This document shows positions 26,602 to 37,117 of a stretch of DNA of 64,000 nt, in pieces. Below the pieces are notes generated by a model. The model ran no database searches. It was not told the origin of the DNA and worked only from the letters and a program-made list of their open reading frames with translations. Positions within the stretch are counted from its first letter, which is position 1, and each line of letters begins with the position of its first letter. The DNA is from Chimonanthus salicifolius. Taxonomy: Eukaryota > Streptophyta > Magnoliopsida > Laurales > Calycanthaceae. The translations under genes were made by a program, and so were the position numbers. The stretch lies in assembly GCA_013350335.1 (NCBI GenBank), contig CM023537.1, positions 49,784,111-49,848,110 of the forward strand. The letters are read 5' to 3'.

Positions 26602-29600
26602 TAGTGTTCAGCCGCACACTCCATAAAGTGCTCTCATCGTAGGAGTTCCATGTGGAGTGTACCTATCGCCATGGGGTTAGATGGTTTGAAAGTTCTATGT
26701 GTATATAATGCCAATAAAAAATCAATTTAATTAAACTCCTCTAGCCTTGGTTTTGAAGGACCCGAATATCAACAATAAATAGGAGTACAATTTTATCAAG
26801 CTCAATTCCATAGCTAGAGTCATTCAATCAACTAATTTTCTGTAAGAATTGCATACACACATAGATCAAGAAAAAATAGTTAGATTCATCTCAGGTACAT
26901 GGAATCCAACACAAGCTAATTACTCTACAATAAAAAAGGAACTTTTGGCAATTGTTTTAAGTATTCAAAAATTCCAATTAGACCTCCTTAATAAGAAATT
27001 CCTATTAAAAATTGATTGTAAATCTGCTAAAGAAATTTTAGAAAAAGACGTAAAAAACTTAACTAACAAACAGATATTCGCTAGATGGCAAGCCATCCTT
27101 AGCGTTTTTTATTTTAATATTGAATATGTTAATGGAAAAAATAATTCTCTTGCTGACTTTTTATCAAGAGAATTTTTGCAGAAAATCTGAAGGAAGCTAA
27201 AGAAGAATTATTAAAGACTTCGAGAATTCTTCTCTACGTCGTAGGGATTATTCTCTTTCTCTCCCTTGTCAATTTCCTTCTTAAACATCTGTTAAAAGTC
27301 ATTTTGATAATCCTTTTAGTCAAATTCTTCACATAATGCACCCTCACCAGAGACCCATGAGGCCTGCCTCTCCATTCCAAAAAGCTCAACAATTACAGCA
27401 AATTATGAACACTCCTTTCTCCCCTAGACCATCAAGACCAAATGTGTATGAAAAACATGCTCTCTGGGGAAGTCCCTCTTCTCCTCATTTTCACCCTTCT
27501 CAATCTGTTCCTATTGCTAGACCTTTAGCTCCAACATCCGAATTCCAAAATACCTTCAACCGTTATAATCAGCTAATCTATACTCTTCCTGAAGTGTGTC
27601 ATCCTGATTCTGCTACTCTCCAAGAAATTATCCCATTTTGTTTTCCTCCTGGAAATTTCTGCCGAACATCTCATCCTTATCATTTTCATCTAGCTATTCT
27701 CTTTGAAACAGGCAGCTGTGCCTTTGATCATTTCACAAAAGACCAAACTCGCTTTGAAGGCTTTTTTCCTACAAATTGTGAGGTGGCCTACTCAAAATTA
27801 AAAATTTTAAAAATCATTTCTGAAGAACAATGGGAAGCCCCTCTCTTTCAACAAAAGACTATTTCAAAACCCGGTTTTCATGATCTTTTTTTAATTATTG
27901 GGATTATATGACTGCATGGGAAAATGTTTTGTTTTATCAAAATTCAGCTTTTCTTCACTCCTGGTTTATTAGAATAAAGATTGAAAAAATTGATGAAATA
28001 CCTCTTTGGTGGTTTTCAAAATTCTGGACTCCTTTTGGAGCTCAAAAACATGTTCTTCCTGCTATTGTTCAACATACATTTCAAAAATATGTTTCTCTCT
28101 TAAAAAATGAAAACAAAGGACTTTTTGATGTTATTAATCTTGCTTTTGATGATTGGTCTACCATGATGTTTTTTGCTTATTTTAGTATTCCCTGGATTTG
28201 TAAATGGAAATTTGAAAAGAAAATGGATATTACTCCTCCTGTTTTATCAAGAAAATTGAAGTAAGAAATTGGGAAATTTTTTCTTTTGACGAGATCATTG
28301 CCTACGGGCTTGAACTCGGTGAAGTCAACAAATGCTGAGTCAACATCTGCTCTAACAAATGCTATTAGATCAGGAAGTAGCTTTTTAGAAGCACTAATGC
28401 TTCTACAACAAATGCTCTAACAAATGTAACACCTGCTAGATTAACTTCCCCATTTTTGAAAAAATCTCAAACATCTCCCGCTTCTCCTTCTGCCCCTTCT
28501 AATATTTCAAAAGAAGCTCTTCTCACTGCTGCTGATATGCTCAAGCTCAAAGAAGATTGGATGAAAGAAGTTTTGTCACAAATTGGAAAACCTGATCATG
28601 CTGAAAAATCAGAAGAATCTTTTGCCACAAAAGCTCAAGTATATCTCGCTGAAAATCAATTTGCTGCTCTCCAACGGCTACCTGATGACGACATTGATGA
28701 CGAAGAAAAATCTGCACCAAAAGCTAACCCGTTCATTACTATTCAAAAGGGAAAGAAAAAGAAGTAGCATAATGAATATCAACGTCATTTTTGAAAAATG
28801 AACAATCACGAGGCAAGATGTTGTTTTTTCTGTTTGTCGGCAGAATCTTGGTCCTTCCTTTGCAAAGCCTTCGTCATAATGCTGCCACGTGTCTTATCCT
28901 TAAGACATATCTTCACCCAAAGAAAAAATGACAAGACATCTGCTTTTCTTCTTTATTTAGATTGTAAACACTCGTCTATGCTTTTCTTCTTTTGCTAGAT
29001 TGTAAACACCTGTCTCTTTTCTCGATTCTTCTTATGCTCTATAAATGAGAAATCGATCCTGCTTCAAAATGATCAAAGGCACAGCTGCCTGTTTCAAAGA
29101 GAATAGCTAGATGAAAATGATAAGGATGAGATGTTCGGCAGAAATTTCCAGGAGGAAAACAAAATGGGATAATTTCTTGGAGAGTAGCAGAATCAGGATG
29201 ACACACTTCAGGAAGAGTATAGATTAGCTGATTATAACGGTTGAAGGTATTTTGGAATTCGGATGTTGGAGCTAAAGGTCTAGCAATAGGAACAGATTGA
29301 GAAGGGTGAAAATGAGGAGAAGAGGGACTTCCCCAGAGAGCATGTTTTTCATACACATTTGGTCTTGATGGTCTAGGGGAGAAAGGAGTGTTCATAATTT
29401 GCTGTAATTGTTGAGCTTTTTGGAATGGAGAGGCAGGCCTCATGGGTCTCTGGTGAGGGTGCATTATGTGAAGAATTTGACTAAAAGGATTATCAAAATG
29501 ACTTTTAACAGATGTTTAAGAAGGAAATTGACAAGGGAGAGAAAGAGAATAATCCCTACGACGTAGAGAAGAATTCTCGAAGTCTTTAATAATTCTTCTT

Positions 29601-32180
29601 TAGCTTCCTTCAGATTTTCTGCAAAAATTCTCTTGATAAAAAGTCAGCAAGAGAATTATTTTTTCCATTAACATATTCAATATTAAAATAAAAAACGCTA
29701 AGGATGGCTTGCCATCTAGCGAATATCTGTTTGTTAGTTAAGTTTTTTACGTCTTTTTCTAAAATTTCTTTAGCAGATTTACAATCAATTTTTAATAGGA
29801 ATTTCTTATTAAGGAGGTCTAATTGGAATTTTTGAATACTTAAAACAATTGCCAAAAGTTCCTTTTTTATTGTAGAGTAATTAGCTTGTGTTGGATTCCA
29901 TGTACCTGAGATGAATCTAACTATTTTTTCTTGATTGTCTTCTTTTTGCATTAATATGCCACCATATCCTATTTCAGAAGCATCAGTTTGAACAATTTTA
30001 AAAGAGTCAGGATTTGCTAAATTTAGGCAAGGAAGGTTTTGAACCTTTTGCTTTATTCTTTGAATGGCTTGAGTGTGAGAGTTATTCCAAGGAGGAGGAT
30101 TCTTTTTTAGTCTTTGTTGAAGAATTTTTCTATCTTCTGCTAAATTTTTATAGAAATTTGAAACATAGTTTAAACAGCCTAAAAATCTCTGAAGTTGTTT
30201 GACATCTTTTATTTCATCGGGAAACTTATTACCAAATTCAATAACTCTATTAACAGGTTCTACTGTATTATTTTTTATTTTGAAACCTATAAATGTTATC
30301 TCTGTTTGGAATAATTTCATTTTTCTTTGACTAAGAACAAGTCTATTTTTTATAACAGATTTTTTAAATATCTCTAGATGTTTCCAGTGTTGGGAGATAG
30401 ATTCAGAAAAGATTAAAATGTCATCAATATATACAAGCATGAATTGATTATATGGATTAAATATTTCGGTCATAATTTTCTGAAATTCAGAAGGAGCATT
30501 TTTTAGACCAAAAGGCATTACGTTCCATTCAAAATGTCCCGAGGGTACAACAAAACCAGTTTTATATTTATCTTCTTCTTTAATTTGAATTTGCCAAAAG
30601 CCTGATTTTAAATCAAATTTAGAAAGTACTCTTGCATTAAAAATTCTATGCAGAATATCTTGAATATTTGGAATAGGAAATCTTATGGATTGTAAAACTT
30701 TATTTAAAGGTTTAAAATTTATCACAAGTCGAGGAACTCCTCGTTCTTGTTCAGCAGCATTATTAACATAGAACGCAGTACAACTCCAAGGGGAGCTACT
30801 TTCACGAATCAAATTTTTTCTTTTTAAATCTAGTATTTCTTATTTACACATTTCTTGTTGTTCAATAGACATTTGTGCAAGCTCTAGCTTTTATTGGTAT
30901 TTTAGACTCATGAAAATCTTTAATGTAAGGAAGAGAAACAATATGTTCCTTACGCCCCCAAAATGCGTGAGGGAGTTCAGAACAGCATTTTATAGTTAGT
31001 TCTTTTTCAAATTCAGATTTTTTAATAAGAAAAGAGGATTCTTTCAGTTGAGAATTGATTTGAAGATTTTTTATAGATGATGTAAGATCAGTTTTAAATT
31101 GTTCTTTTGTTAATATTATTTTATTTATTGTATTAATAGTTCTTGTTTTTGGTTGAGAGATGAATTTGAATATTATTTCTGTTCCATCTGAGGATGTTGT
31201 TAATAGTCCTTCATTGGTAGTTAAATATGGGGAAATATCATTTAGAAACTGATTTCCTAATAACTGTACAATGGAAATTCGTGGTGTCTTAGCGTGGGGC
31301 AAGGGTTTAGTTTGATTGTGTGTGGTTTTTGGCTATATTCTTGTGTAAATTTTTTTTTTCTTTTGGTTGATTTGTTATAACTTTTTCCTCTTCTTCTTCT
31401 TCTCTCTGTTCTGCTGTATGTAATGTTCTCTTTTCATAAAAAGAATCATAATTTGTTAATAGAAGGACAATCGGAAGTTGCATTGTTTTTTAAACTTATA
31501 TTTTAGTAAGACTCTTGCTCTTGCACACATTGACATATCATTGATTTGTTTCAGATATTCTGTATGATTCATGGTCCCCAGCTATGACTGTGAGTTCCAT
31601 CTGTATCAGCATACTCTCCATGTTGTCAAGCTCCACTGTAAAGGTTCTAATCTGATGCCTTTCCCTTGCATTCTACTTTTCATGTAGAAGAGCATTGCTA
31701 GTATCTAAATGACTGCTTCAGTAGCCATATCCATGTGGCAATGTATGCATGTGGTACTGATGTGCCATTAAGTGTCTTCAATATAGATCACTTGGCTCAA
31801 AATTCATGCGTCTTTCCATCAGGCAGGCCCTGTACCTAACTTGAGAGTAGACATGTGAAATTTCTTAACCATTCGTCTTGTACATTATGGCCTGCCAGGT
31901 GAGTGTTCAGCTTGATTTTGGTAAAGTTACATGAGCAGTGCTCAGATAATGCAGATGGTGTACCCTTTCACATGGTACTATCTGGGAACCCAACGGGGTT
32001 TGTGTTTTGAGTCACCTATAGGAATTAGAAAGTTTGTACATTAAAGTTTTGCTGTTTTGTTACTAATGGGAGTGTTTCATCCAGCAACGACCTGCGGATA
32101 ATGATCGTTATGTGAAGAACTGTAGGAACGGTCGGTCTCCGAAGGAGACAAGATGGTGGTTCCATGATGACAAAGTGTAA
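17368..32180 (+). CDS. UBC16: Ubiquitin-conjugating enzyme E2 (UBC15-18 type), six exons, with a frameshift in exon 2
   Basis: Coding exons read 17368-17400, 17555-17659, 18480-18582, 18668-18731, 31555-31643 and 32085-32180, all bounded by GT and AG. They encode about 162 residues, matching the plant UBC15/16/17/18 group (161-162 residues). The N-terminal helix carries LQKELVEWQ, then VDFPEHYPMEAPQ, the HP..YSNGHICLDIL active-site block with the catalytic Cys encoded in exon 4, DSWSPAMTV, and the C-terminal KETRWWFHDDKV. The enzyme takes ubiquitin from E1 as a thioester on that Cys and passes it to E3-bound substrates. Odd points: one extra base at about 17582, between the codons for NR and LQKEL, shifts the frame and gives a stop at 17645-17647; intron 4 is 12.8 kb and holds a viral insertion. 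All other exons and phases fit. It is either a recent pseudogene or an assembly base error. Which of the four paralogues it matches is not decided. Confidence 0.93.
18732..26192 (+). other. First part of E2 intron 4
   Basis: AT-rich intronic DNA with a TA microsatellite near 18828-18850 and many short chance frames on both strands. I recognise no coding sequence in it. The 35-bp direct repeat at 19000-19130 is listed separately. Confidence 0.7.
19000..19130 (+). repeat. Exact 35-bp direct repeat, 96 bp apart
   Basis: The string starting CTTCAAGGATGTTATCATGT and ending TTTTCTAACA occurs at 19000-19034 and again at 19096-19130 without a mismatch. It lies in intron 4 and is of unknown origin. 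Confidence 0.85.
26193..26560. mobile_element. Foldback MITE with inverted arms of about 170 bp
   Basis: The left arm (CATGTGGAGCTCACC, then TGGGTCCATTGGAAATGTC near 26270-26290) matches the right arm read from the other strand (TATGTGGGGCCCACC, then GAGTCCATTGAAAATGTCC). Their outer ends carry CCTTATGGCGCACTC and a CTCCATAAGCCTCACC counterpart. It is flanked by TA-rich DNA, so a TA-type target is possible. It is non-coding and lies in intron 4. Confidence 0.65.
26561..26600. repeat. TA microsatellite
   Basis: Uninterrupted run of alternating TA between the MITE and a second partial copy of it. Confidence 0.9.
26601..26864. mobile_element. Partial second copy of the foldback MITE
   Basis: CACACTCCATAAAGTGCTC, CATGTGGAGTGTACC and later blocks repeat the order of the MITE left arm. 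It is cut at its right side, where the viral insertion begins. Confidence 0.45.
26865..27190 (+). pseudogene. Caulimovirid RNase H C-terminal fragment
   Basis: About 107 residues of the RNase H end of a pararetroviral polymerase, identical in translation to the C-terminal part of the minus-strand frame at 29610-30812. The upstream reverse transcriptase is missing in this arm: host DNA joins abruptly near 26865, inside the domain. It ends at a natural stop (...SREFLQKI). Non-functional by truncation. Confidence 0.88.
26865..27733 (+). repeat. Left inverted arm, 869 bp
   Basis: Begins ATCAAGAAAAAATAG and ends GTGCCTTTGATCATTT. Read on the other strand, 29067-29935 has the same length. Where the two arms' translations can be compared (RNase H end and second frame) they are the same residue for residue, so near-identity at the DNA level is expected. 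Confidence 0.92.
27336..28264 (+). pseudogene. Second caulimovirid frame, broken by a frameshift
   Basis: The first piece (27336-27911, 191 residues) starts MHPHQ, with a Pro/Ser-rich N-terminus and Gln stretches. The second piece (27908-28264, 118 residues) is aromatic-rich (HSWF, WWFSKFW). They lie in different frames and meet just after a run of seven T near 27886-27892, the likely site of a one-base slip. No enzymatic motif is seen. Similar frames accompany RT frames in endogenous caulimovirids, but I do not know a firm function. A truncated second copy is on the minus strand at 29067-29464. Confidence 0.65.
28456..28767 (+). pseudogene. Lysine-rich C-terminal piece of the second viral frame
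   Basis: 103 residues, Ser/Pro-rich at the start, with a charged middle and an acidic stretch (DDDIDDEE), ending KGKKKK. It lies about 190 bp after 28264 and is probably the tail of the same viral reading frame, separated by stops and a degenerate ACAAATGCT repeat at about 28330-28430. Function unknown; a basic nucleic-acid-binding tail is plausible. Confidence 0.5.
28800..29066 (+). promoter_or_regulatory. Viral-type intergenic region with TATA box
   Basis: This non-coding stretch carries GCCACGTGTCTTATCC near 28885 and a CTCTATAAATGAG TATA box near 29037-29049, the layout of a caulimovirid pregenomic RNA promoter. Expected initiation about 25-35 bp downstream falls near 29070, almost exactly where the right inverted arm begins (29067). 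If active, it would transcribe that arm antisense to its genes. Activity is inferred. Confidence 0.55.
29067..29935 (-). repeat. Right inverted arm, 869 bp
   Basis: Inverted copy of 26865-27733. It includes the start of the second viral frame (29464 down to 29067, then running into promoter DNA) and the RNase H end. The outer side continues into the full RT frame, so this arm keeps more of the viral sequence than the left arm. Confidence 0.92.
29610..30812 (-). pseudogene. Caulimovirid reverse transcriptase-RNase H frame
   Basis: A 400-residue open frame. From its N-terminus: RT motifs LVINFKPLN, a SKFDLKSGFWQI block (first catalytic Asp), MPFGLKNAPSEFQ, then YIDDILIF (the YxDD catalytic pair), a connection region, and RNase H with TDAS, the KKELLAIV Glu motif and a C-terminal NSLADFLSRE. 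In a live virus it copies pregenomic RNA into DNA. The open frame starts inside the RT domain. Upstream, a stop near 30838-30842 and a frameshift near 30905 separate it from the protease region. No integrase follows, consistent with a pararetrovirus. Confidence 0.92.
30862..31302 (-). pseudogene. Caulimovirid protease/RT linker region
   Basis: A 146-residue frame directly upstream of the RT. Its C-terminal part, LPYIKDFHESKIP, is the usual sequence leading from the protease to the RT in caulimovirid polyproteins. It then shifts frame. A Glu-rich stretch with viral reading sense continues upstream to about 31485. A clear protease active-site triad was not identified by eye. Confidence 0.7.
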
Positions 32181-33149
32181 AAATAGATTAAGATACGTCC
32201 AATGAGTATATTGGGTTCAAAAAGTATCCCAATGCCACTTTGTGGAGTTCGGATTTGGAGCCAATGTATCTGCTTCTTCAGCTGTAAAATTGGCATGCCT
32301 GGTATTCTGTAATTGACAGGCGGTGTGTATTTACTACTAGTATGCATTTTTAACAGAAGACTTGGTCCTATGCTAATGCTAATGAAGAATCTCTCTATTT
32401 CTGCTGATATTCTCGTACTTTTGATTATTGACAGTGAGTGAAAAAGAATTAAATGCAGGCTACACTGCAGATCTGCAGTGCCCGATGACCGATAAGTGGT
32501 CTTGTTTCGCGTTTGCACGAATTTTATGTATGATGAACTGGCTGAAAGTATTCAGGTACATTGTTAGAGATCCTGACAGCCAAAATACTATGAGTATGAG
32601 AGGTGAAATAAACCAAATAATGGTTGAATGTGCTCTCAAAGAAGGGTGAATTTTTCACTTCAACCCTTTTTCTACTTTTTCGATTTTAAACTATAAATGT
32701 TTGGCAATTGTAGGCTACTGATTTTTTTTTTCCCCCTAATTTTAGCTCATTTCATAAAGCAAAGGATAATTTGATAGTTTCGACGAATTCTCTAAATGAA
32801 GGCTATCTCAGCATCAGTTTCTCTAAGTTTTTACTAGAACTTTTATAATTAGTGAACCTATCCTATGTATATGTATGTATATTATCCACCAAGATGGGGC
32901 CATGTTCTAAGTTGTAACCTTTTCTGTAGATTGTCTGCGTCGCCATCAGTGATCCTGCAAAAGAAATTGCAGAAAGTAGAAGCAATTAAATCGATATTAG
33001 TAAGAAAGAAACTGCATTCAGTAAGAGGTGTTGTACATCTTGTCAAGAACTTCTCTCATTCAATCCGAACAAAAAATAATAGATGTTTTCTTTCGTTTCT
33101 CTTTTTTAGCCTCTAAACTCACTGAACTTCCAAAAATACAAGAAACAAC
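32181..33149. other. 3' flank of the E2 gene
   Basis: After the stop codon the DNA is AT-rich with an AATAAA-like signal near 32606 that could end the transcript. Short frames at 32428 and 32865 have no recognisable domain. No further exon is supported. Confidence 0.45.
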
Positions 33150-34090
33150 ATTAAATCGAAGAAATCAAGTTTAGTTTAATATGAAATCAACCACGTAATA
33201 CAAAAATATGATAAGAAAGAATAGAGGCAAAATCAGGTACAAATGACAAGAACAGAGTAGAAGGAGACCCGGCCGAGCGAAGACGGAAAGGAAGAAAGTA
33301 CTAGAGAAGGCGTTGAAATCGGCATTGCTAGAAAAGAAAGAATCAAAAATGAAGGCAGGAGGGCCAGAAAAGACACTACCAGGTGGTGAGCAACTGGAAA
33401 GAGGAAAGACCAAGGACCAGTCATTGGCAGAGTATTGAGACCGGAAGAGGCGCTACTGAGTCAAATGCCTGAGCGAGAGTAGAAGAGACGAAACGGCATT
33501 GCCGCCGTTCCTTTCGTTGCTAAAGTAGGATGAAACCCAAGAGAGAAAGGGACAGACTTGGTGATAAGAAGCATAGTTCGAGAGAGGAGGAAAAGGCGCT
33601 GCAAACGAGAGAGGAAGAACAAGATAGACACAGAAATGGAAGGAAAGTTTGGAATGACTTCGTGTTCCTAACTTGATTTTTGAATTTTTTTTAATTTCCT
33701 TTGTAGGGAGTCCAGTCAAGTGAGTTGAATTGAAGTGAAAGCATTGGTTGCTTGTTTGAGTCCTCTAATTTGGTAAGTCTCTTTTATTTAGTTTACTTTT
33801 TAATTTGATTTTAAATTTTTTTGTGTTCGAATTTTATTTGCATGTTGAATTCAAGTTTCGTGTCTTGTATACATTTCAATTACTTAACTAAATTTTGATT
33901 TCTCATCCAAATCAAATTTATTAGAAAGTTCATAGATGTTTGATCTGAATTCGAGCCGAAATAGAATTTACGCATGTTTAATTTCTTAATTGCATTTTCA
34001 GTTTTTGCGTTCAAATTGAACTCATAGAACATCTAATTTCTAGAGTGAATTAACCATTGAAAGTGAGGGTGAGAGTTGGACATTATTTCA
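33150..34090 (+). mobile_element. 5' LTR of remnant G (start approximate)
   Basis: Shared with the 3' LTR in order: GAGGCAAAA near 33226, AGAAGGAGAC, AAACCCAAGAGAGAAAGGGA near 33533, ACAGAAATGGAAGGA, GGGAGTCCAGTCAAGT near 33706, and the end AGAGTTGGACATTATTTCA at 34090, after which the two copies diverge. The sequence after the LTR end (ATGTGATGG...) is not a standard primer binding site. Confidence 0.8.
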
Positions 34091-34455
34091 ATGTGATGGT
34101 CTAAGTTGGTTTAAAGCCCAACCTTAGCCCGCATCAGTTGATAATTAGAGTTTGAATCTTGTACTGACTCGTTGGATTAGGAACACCATTGCTTTCAGTG
34201 TGCATTGATTATTTTGTCTAGGAAGTTGGTGTTTTCTATCTTTTGATACAAGAGTTGTCATTTTGACAATGCCAAGAGAATGACCTACACATAATCCTTT
34301 AGTGGTGATGGAGACATTGAAAACTTGATAGATTGCAGAGTTAACTCAGAGCCTTTGTAGAAATCACTGGATTGTAAGAAAGATTGGAAAATCAGAATAA
34401 CAATTCTAGTGATGGAGACGGATCTTACCCCAGACAATGAGTCCGGATCCTCTTA
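34091..34455 (+). mobile_element. Internal leader piece of remnant G
   Basis: Sequence between the 5' LTR and the first insertion. Its last bases, CAGACAATGAGTCCGGATCC, recur with one difference just beyond the insertion at about 49558-49577, showing a small tandem repeat in the target. No coding frame is supported. Confidence 0.5.
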
Positions 34456-36397
34456 TGTAACAGCCCTCCCTCCCGAGAGTAAGATCAGAGTAAAATAGAT
34501 ATAGATTTTCACAGAGGGAGGCGAGTGTCACGACGCGAGTCAAGTCCGAGTTTGAAAACTCAACCCTCGACTGGCCCAACCTAGCACGTGTATGGATTGT
34601 CATCCATAATAATATTTTCAATGCTAGAATAAACAGTGGAAAATAGAGACATACATTCATGATCATAACGAACTCGCATCTCAAGCAAAAATAAAGTATT
34701 CTCCATAAGTCAACAATAAATATCCAAATGCATAGTAACTGAAGATATTACATCCCTAAATAAAACTTCCTTATAAATTATATTGTCTCCAAACTAAATC
34801 AAAATGAAATAAACTAAACTATCTATGTTTTCTCCTAGCGTTTATCTTGCTCATGCCTGACTGCTACTCGGTCCAGCCTCACTTTCTTTTCCTTGATCTG
34901 CATTAGCATCTAAAGGGGGAAAATTATGGACTTAGTCAACGCGCCCAGTAGGAATTCCGATCAATGGTAATGTACCAAGAAGTGTTATAGTAAATAACAT
35001 ATAATTTGAAATCAATGTTAGGAAATTCACATGTTATAACATAGTATATTTCTCAAAACAGTTTCATATCATAACAGAAATTCATATTCAGTTCACATTC
35101 ATCTCATAATAGAAATCTCATATTTGTAATTATATTTATCATGTAATGACATGCCATGGGTGTCATGAAAAATGAATGCCCTTCCATGTCCCATGCATCA
35201 GCTATAAGTCTTCTATTCTCAATAGTTATTATCATTGGCCAATTATGTCCCAGCATTCCAGGAGGCAACCAAGAGGGTGTTGCTCCCTATCCACAAATTT
35301 AACCACCGAGACAATCGGTGGAGTGTGGTTTCCTCCCTCTGCGCAGGGTTTCGAGAGTGGTTACCCAAGAGCCTTTCTTGCCCAACTCAATGTCGTACCT
35401 TTATAACAATGGACGCGACCAAACATAATATTTGTTCAAGTCTGTCAAATCATCCAAGAGACCAAAGAAGTCCGGACAGGTCAGACAGGGTAATGCAATT
35501 CACATCCCATGCTATGTCCATAAGGTAAATGAATGTATCATGATGTCAAATCTCATGCAATATACGTGAAAACATCTCTAGTATTTCAAAAATAAGATAA
35601 GTATCATCTCTTTCATAATTGAACACATAAGGGAAAAATCCATCATCTTTCATAATAACAAAATATTATATGTAGGTCACAACTTTAGTGCTTCAATAAT
35701 GTAGGAAAACCTACCTGATAGAAAGTGATTAGCGGAGAGAGATGAATTGCGAGATAACACGAACGGTGTCGGGGTTACTCTCGTTTCTAGAAATTTGTGA
35801 AGTGTGAATGAGAAGTCCACATATCTTTCTAGCGACAATTAGTCTCAATGTCCAAGGTTTGCTGTGAATAGTATTTTAATGATTCCAAGTACCATTAATA
35901 TAATGTCCATCAATTATTTACAATAGTCTAAATTTAATGAATATGGGTGATAGGTTGCTGCCCCAACTATGAACTATAGGTCAACCCAAGATCCGAGGGC
36001 ATGAAAAATAGGTTTGTAAAACAAATAGATCAAACACTTTCTTTTGCTCAACACGAAAAAGTAGATAAATCGATATCTAACCGTATACTCTCAAAATACT
36101 AAATAATTAACTTAGTCAAATTTTGAAAGTATATAAGAAGATACCTTGTAAAAAATAATAATAAGCCGATTAAAACAATAAATCCCGACTTAACCAAACT
36201 AGGTACAATTTTTCTTTAAGAAGAATTGTAACAAAAATAAAAAATAAGATAATAACAATAATAACATCAACCACGGTTAAAACATTGTCTTTAAATCAAA
36301 TCATGAATATGCATTTTAATCATTTCATGGACAGCAAAGCATCCTTCATAATTTTACAGTAAGTTGAAGACTCAGTATATGAGACACTAGTAAAATA

Positions 36398-37117
36398 CAG
36401 TAAAGCCTCTATAATGTATTACTCTAAAAAGCTATAACATGTCTAAAATAATATCAGCAGTTGGTTCCGACCTCAGGCCCATACAAAATGTAATAAATCT
36501 CTCTAATTCAGTACTTAAAACATTCAGAATAAAAAATGTACTCTCCCAACCCTTTTGTAAAGTAATATTCTATACATTCATAATACAAAATTACCGCAAA
36601 AGTGACTTAAGTCCTTTACAAACTACATCATCTAAACTCCAAAAAAGTAATCTGAGATAGACTTCTGAACAAACTTTCCCATTCATATAATGTCGATCTT
36701 GTCTTTCATCGAGTGGAAAGGAAATCAGCATTTGTGTCAGGCTGTTGGAGCCAGAAGTTTTCCAGTGACTGTGTCAATCGCAGTGCTTCAACAGGGTTCA
36801 CTCAAGGAACTTCTTGGGTATCATCTTCCTCCATGTCGTGATCCACAGGCTTAGAACATTGGAGGCGCTCGGCGATGATATGTTCCTCATTCGGGACAGA
36901 TGTAACCTCCTCCCCTCCTGGGTAGTTGAGGAGGTTGTGGATGTCCATGGGGTTTGGGTAGCAGAACTCGCAAATCTGGGAGGACTTTCTAATGGTAGGT
37001 GAGAGTTTGAAAGAGTTTTTTAGAAATAAATACTATTAGACTCTCAAATTAAGTAAACTCTTTAATGTAATATATGTACTATGGTCCCAACCATATTATA
37101 TTATAGAGGTTAATTTG
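36398..37117. mobile_element. pogo/Lemi1-type DNA transposon, deletion derivative
   Basis: The left end, CAGTAAAGCCTCTATAAT, is the classic plant pogo terminus and is preceded by TA, the expected target. The right end, ATTATAGAGG followed by TTAATTTG, is the same inverted but decayed in its last eight bases. Subterminal repeats follow the left end (TTGGTTCCGACC, ATACAAAATGTAATAAATC). The interior holds only the C-terminal part of a transposase. At about 720 bp it is far shorter than an autonomous copy. Confidence 0.75.
36675..36995 (-). pseudogene. C-terminal fragment of a pogo/CENP-B-like transposase
   Basis: Read on the minus strand it gives an MDIHNLLNYPGGEE block, an acidic HDMEEDDTQEVP stretch, a stop, then VNPVEALRLTQSLENFWLQQ, the usual tail of plant Tigger/pogo-like DDE transposases. 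A second stop follows before the element end. The catalytic DDE domain and the CENP-B DNA-binding domain are absent, so it cannot act. Recognition rests on the tail pattern only. Confidence 0.65.

Larger units (their letters stand above)
26865..31485. mobile_element. Endogenous caulimovirid-like insertion, rearranged as an inverted repeat
   Basis: About 4.6 kb in E2 intron 4 carries plant pararetrovirus-type sequence: on the plus strand the end of a reverse transcriptase/RNase H frame, a second open frame and a lysine-rich frame; then a TATA-type promoter region; then on the minus strand a copy of part of the second frame and a much longer protease-RT-RNase H region. Two 869-bp arms, 26865-27733 and 29067-29935, are inverted copies. 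No LTRs or integrase were seen, as expected for a pararetrovirus integrated by the host. Several breaks are present, so this copy cannot encode a whole genome. Genus is not settled; a florendovirus-like source is possible. Confidence 0.85.

Noticed and set aside
33171..33719. Hydrophobic ORFs in the gypsy 5' LTR
   Set aside because: The matching place in the 3' LTR (61890-62514) does not conserve the frames; they are antisense reads of purine-rich LTR DNA.
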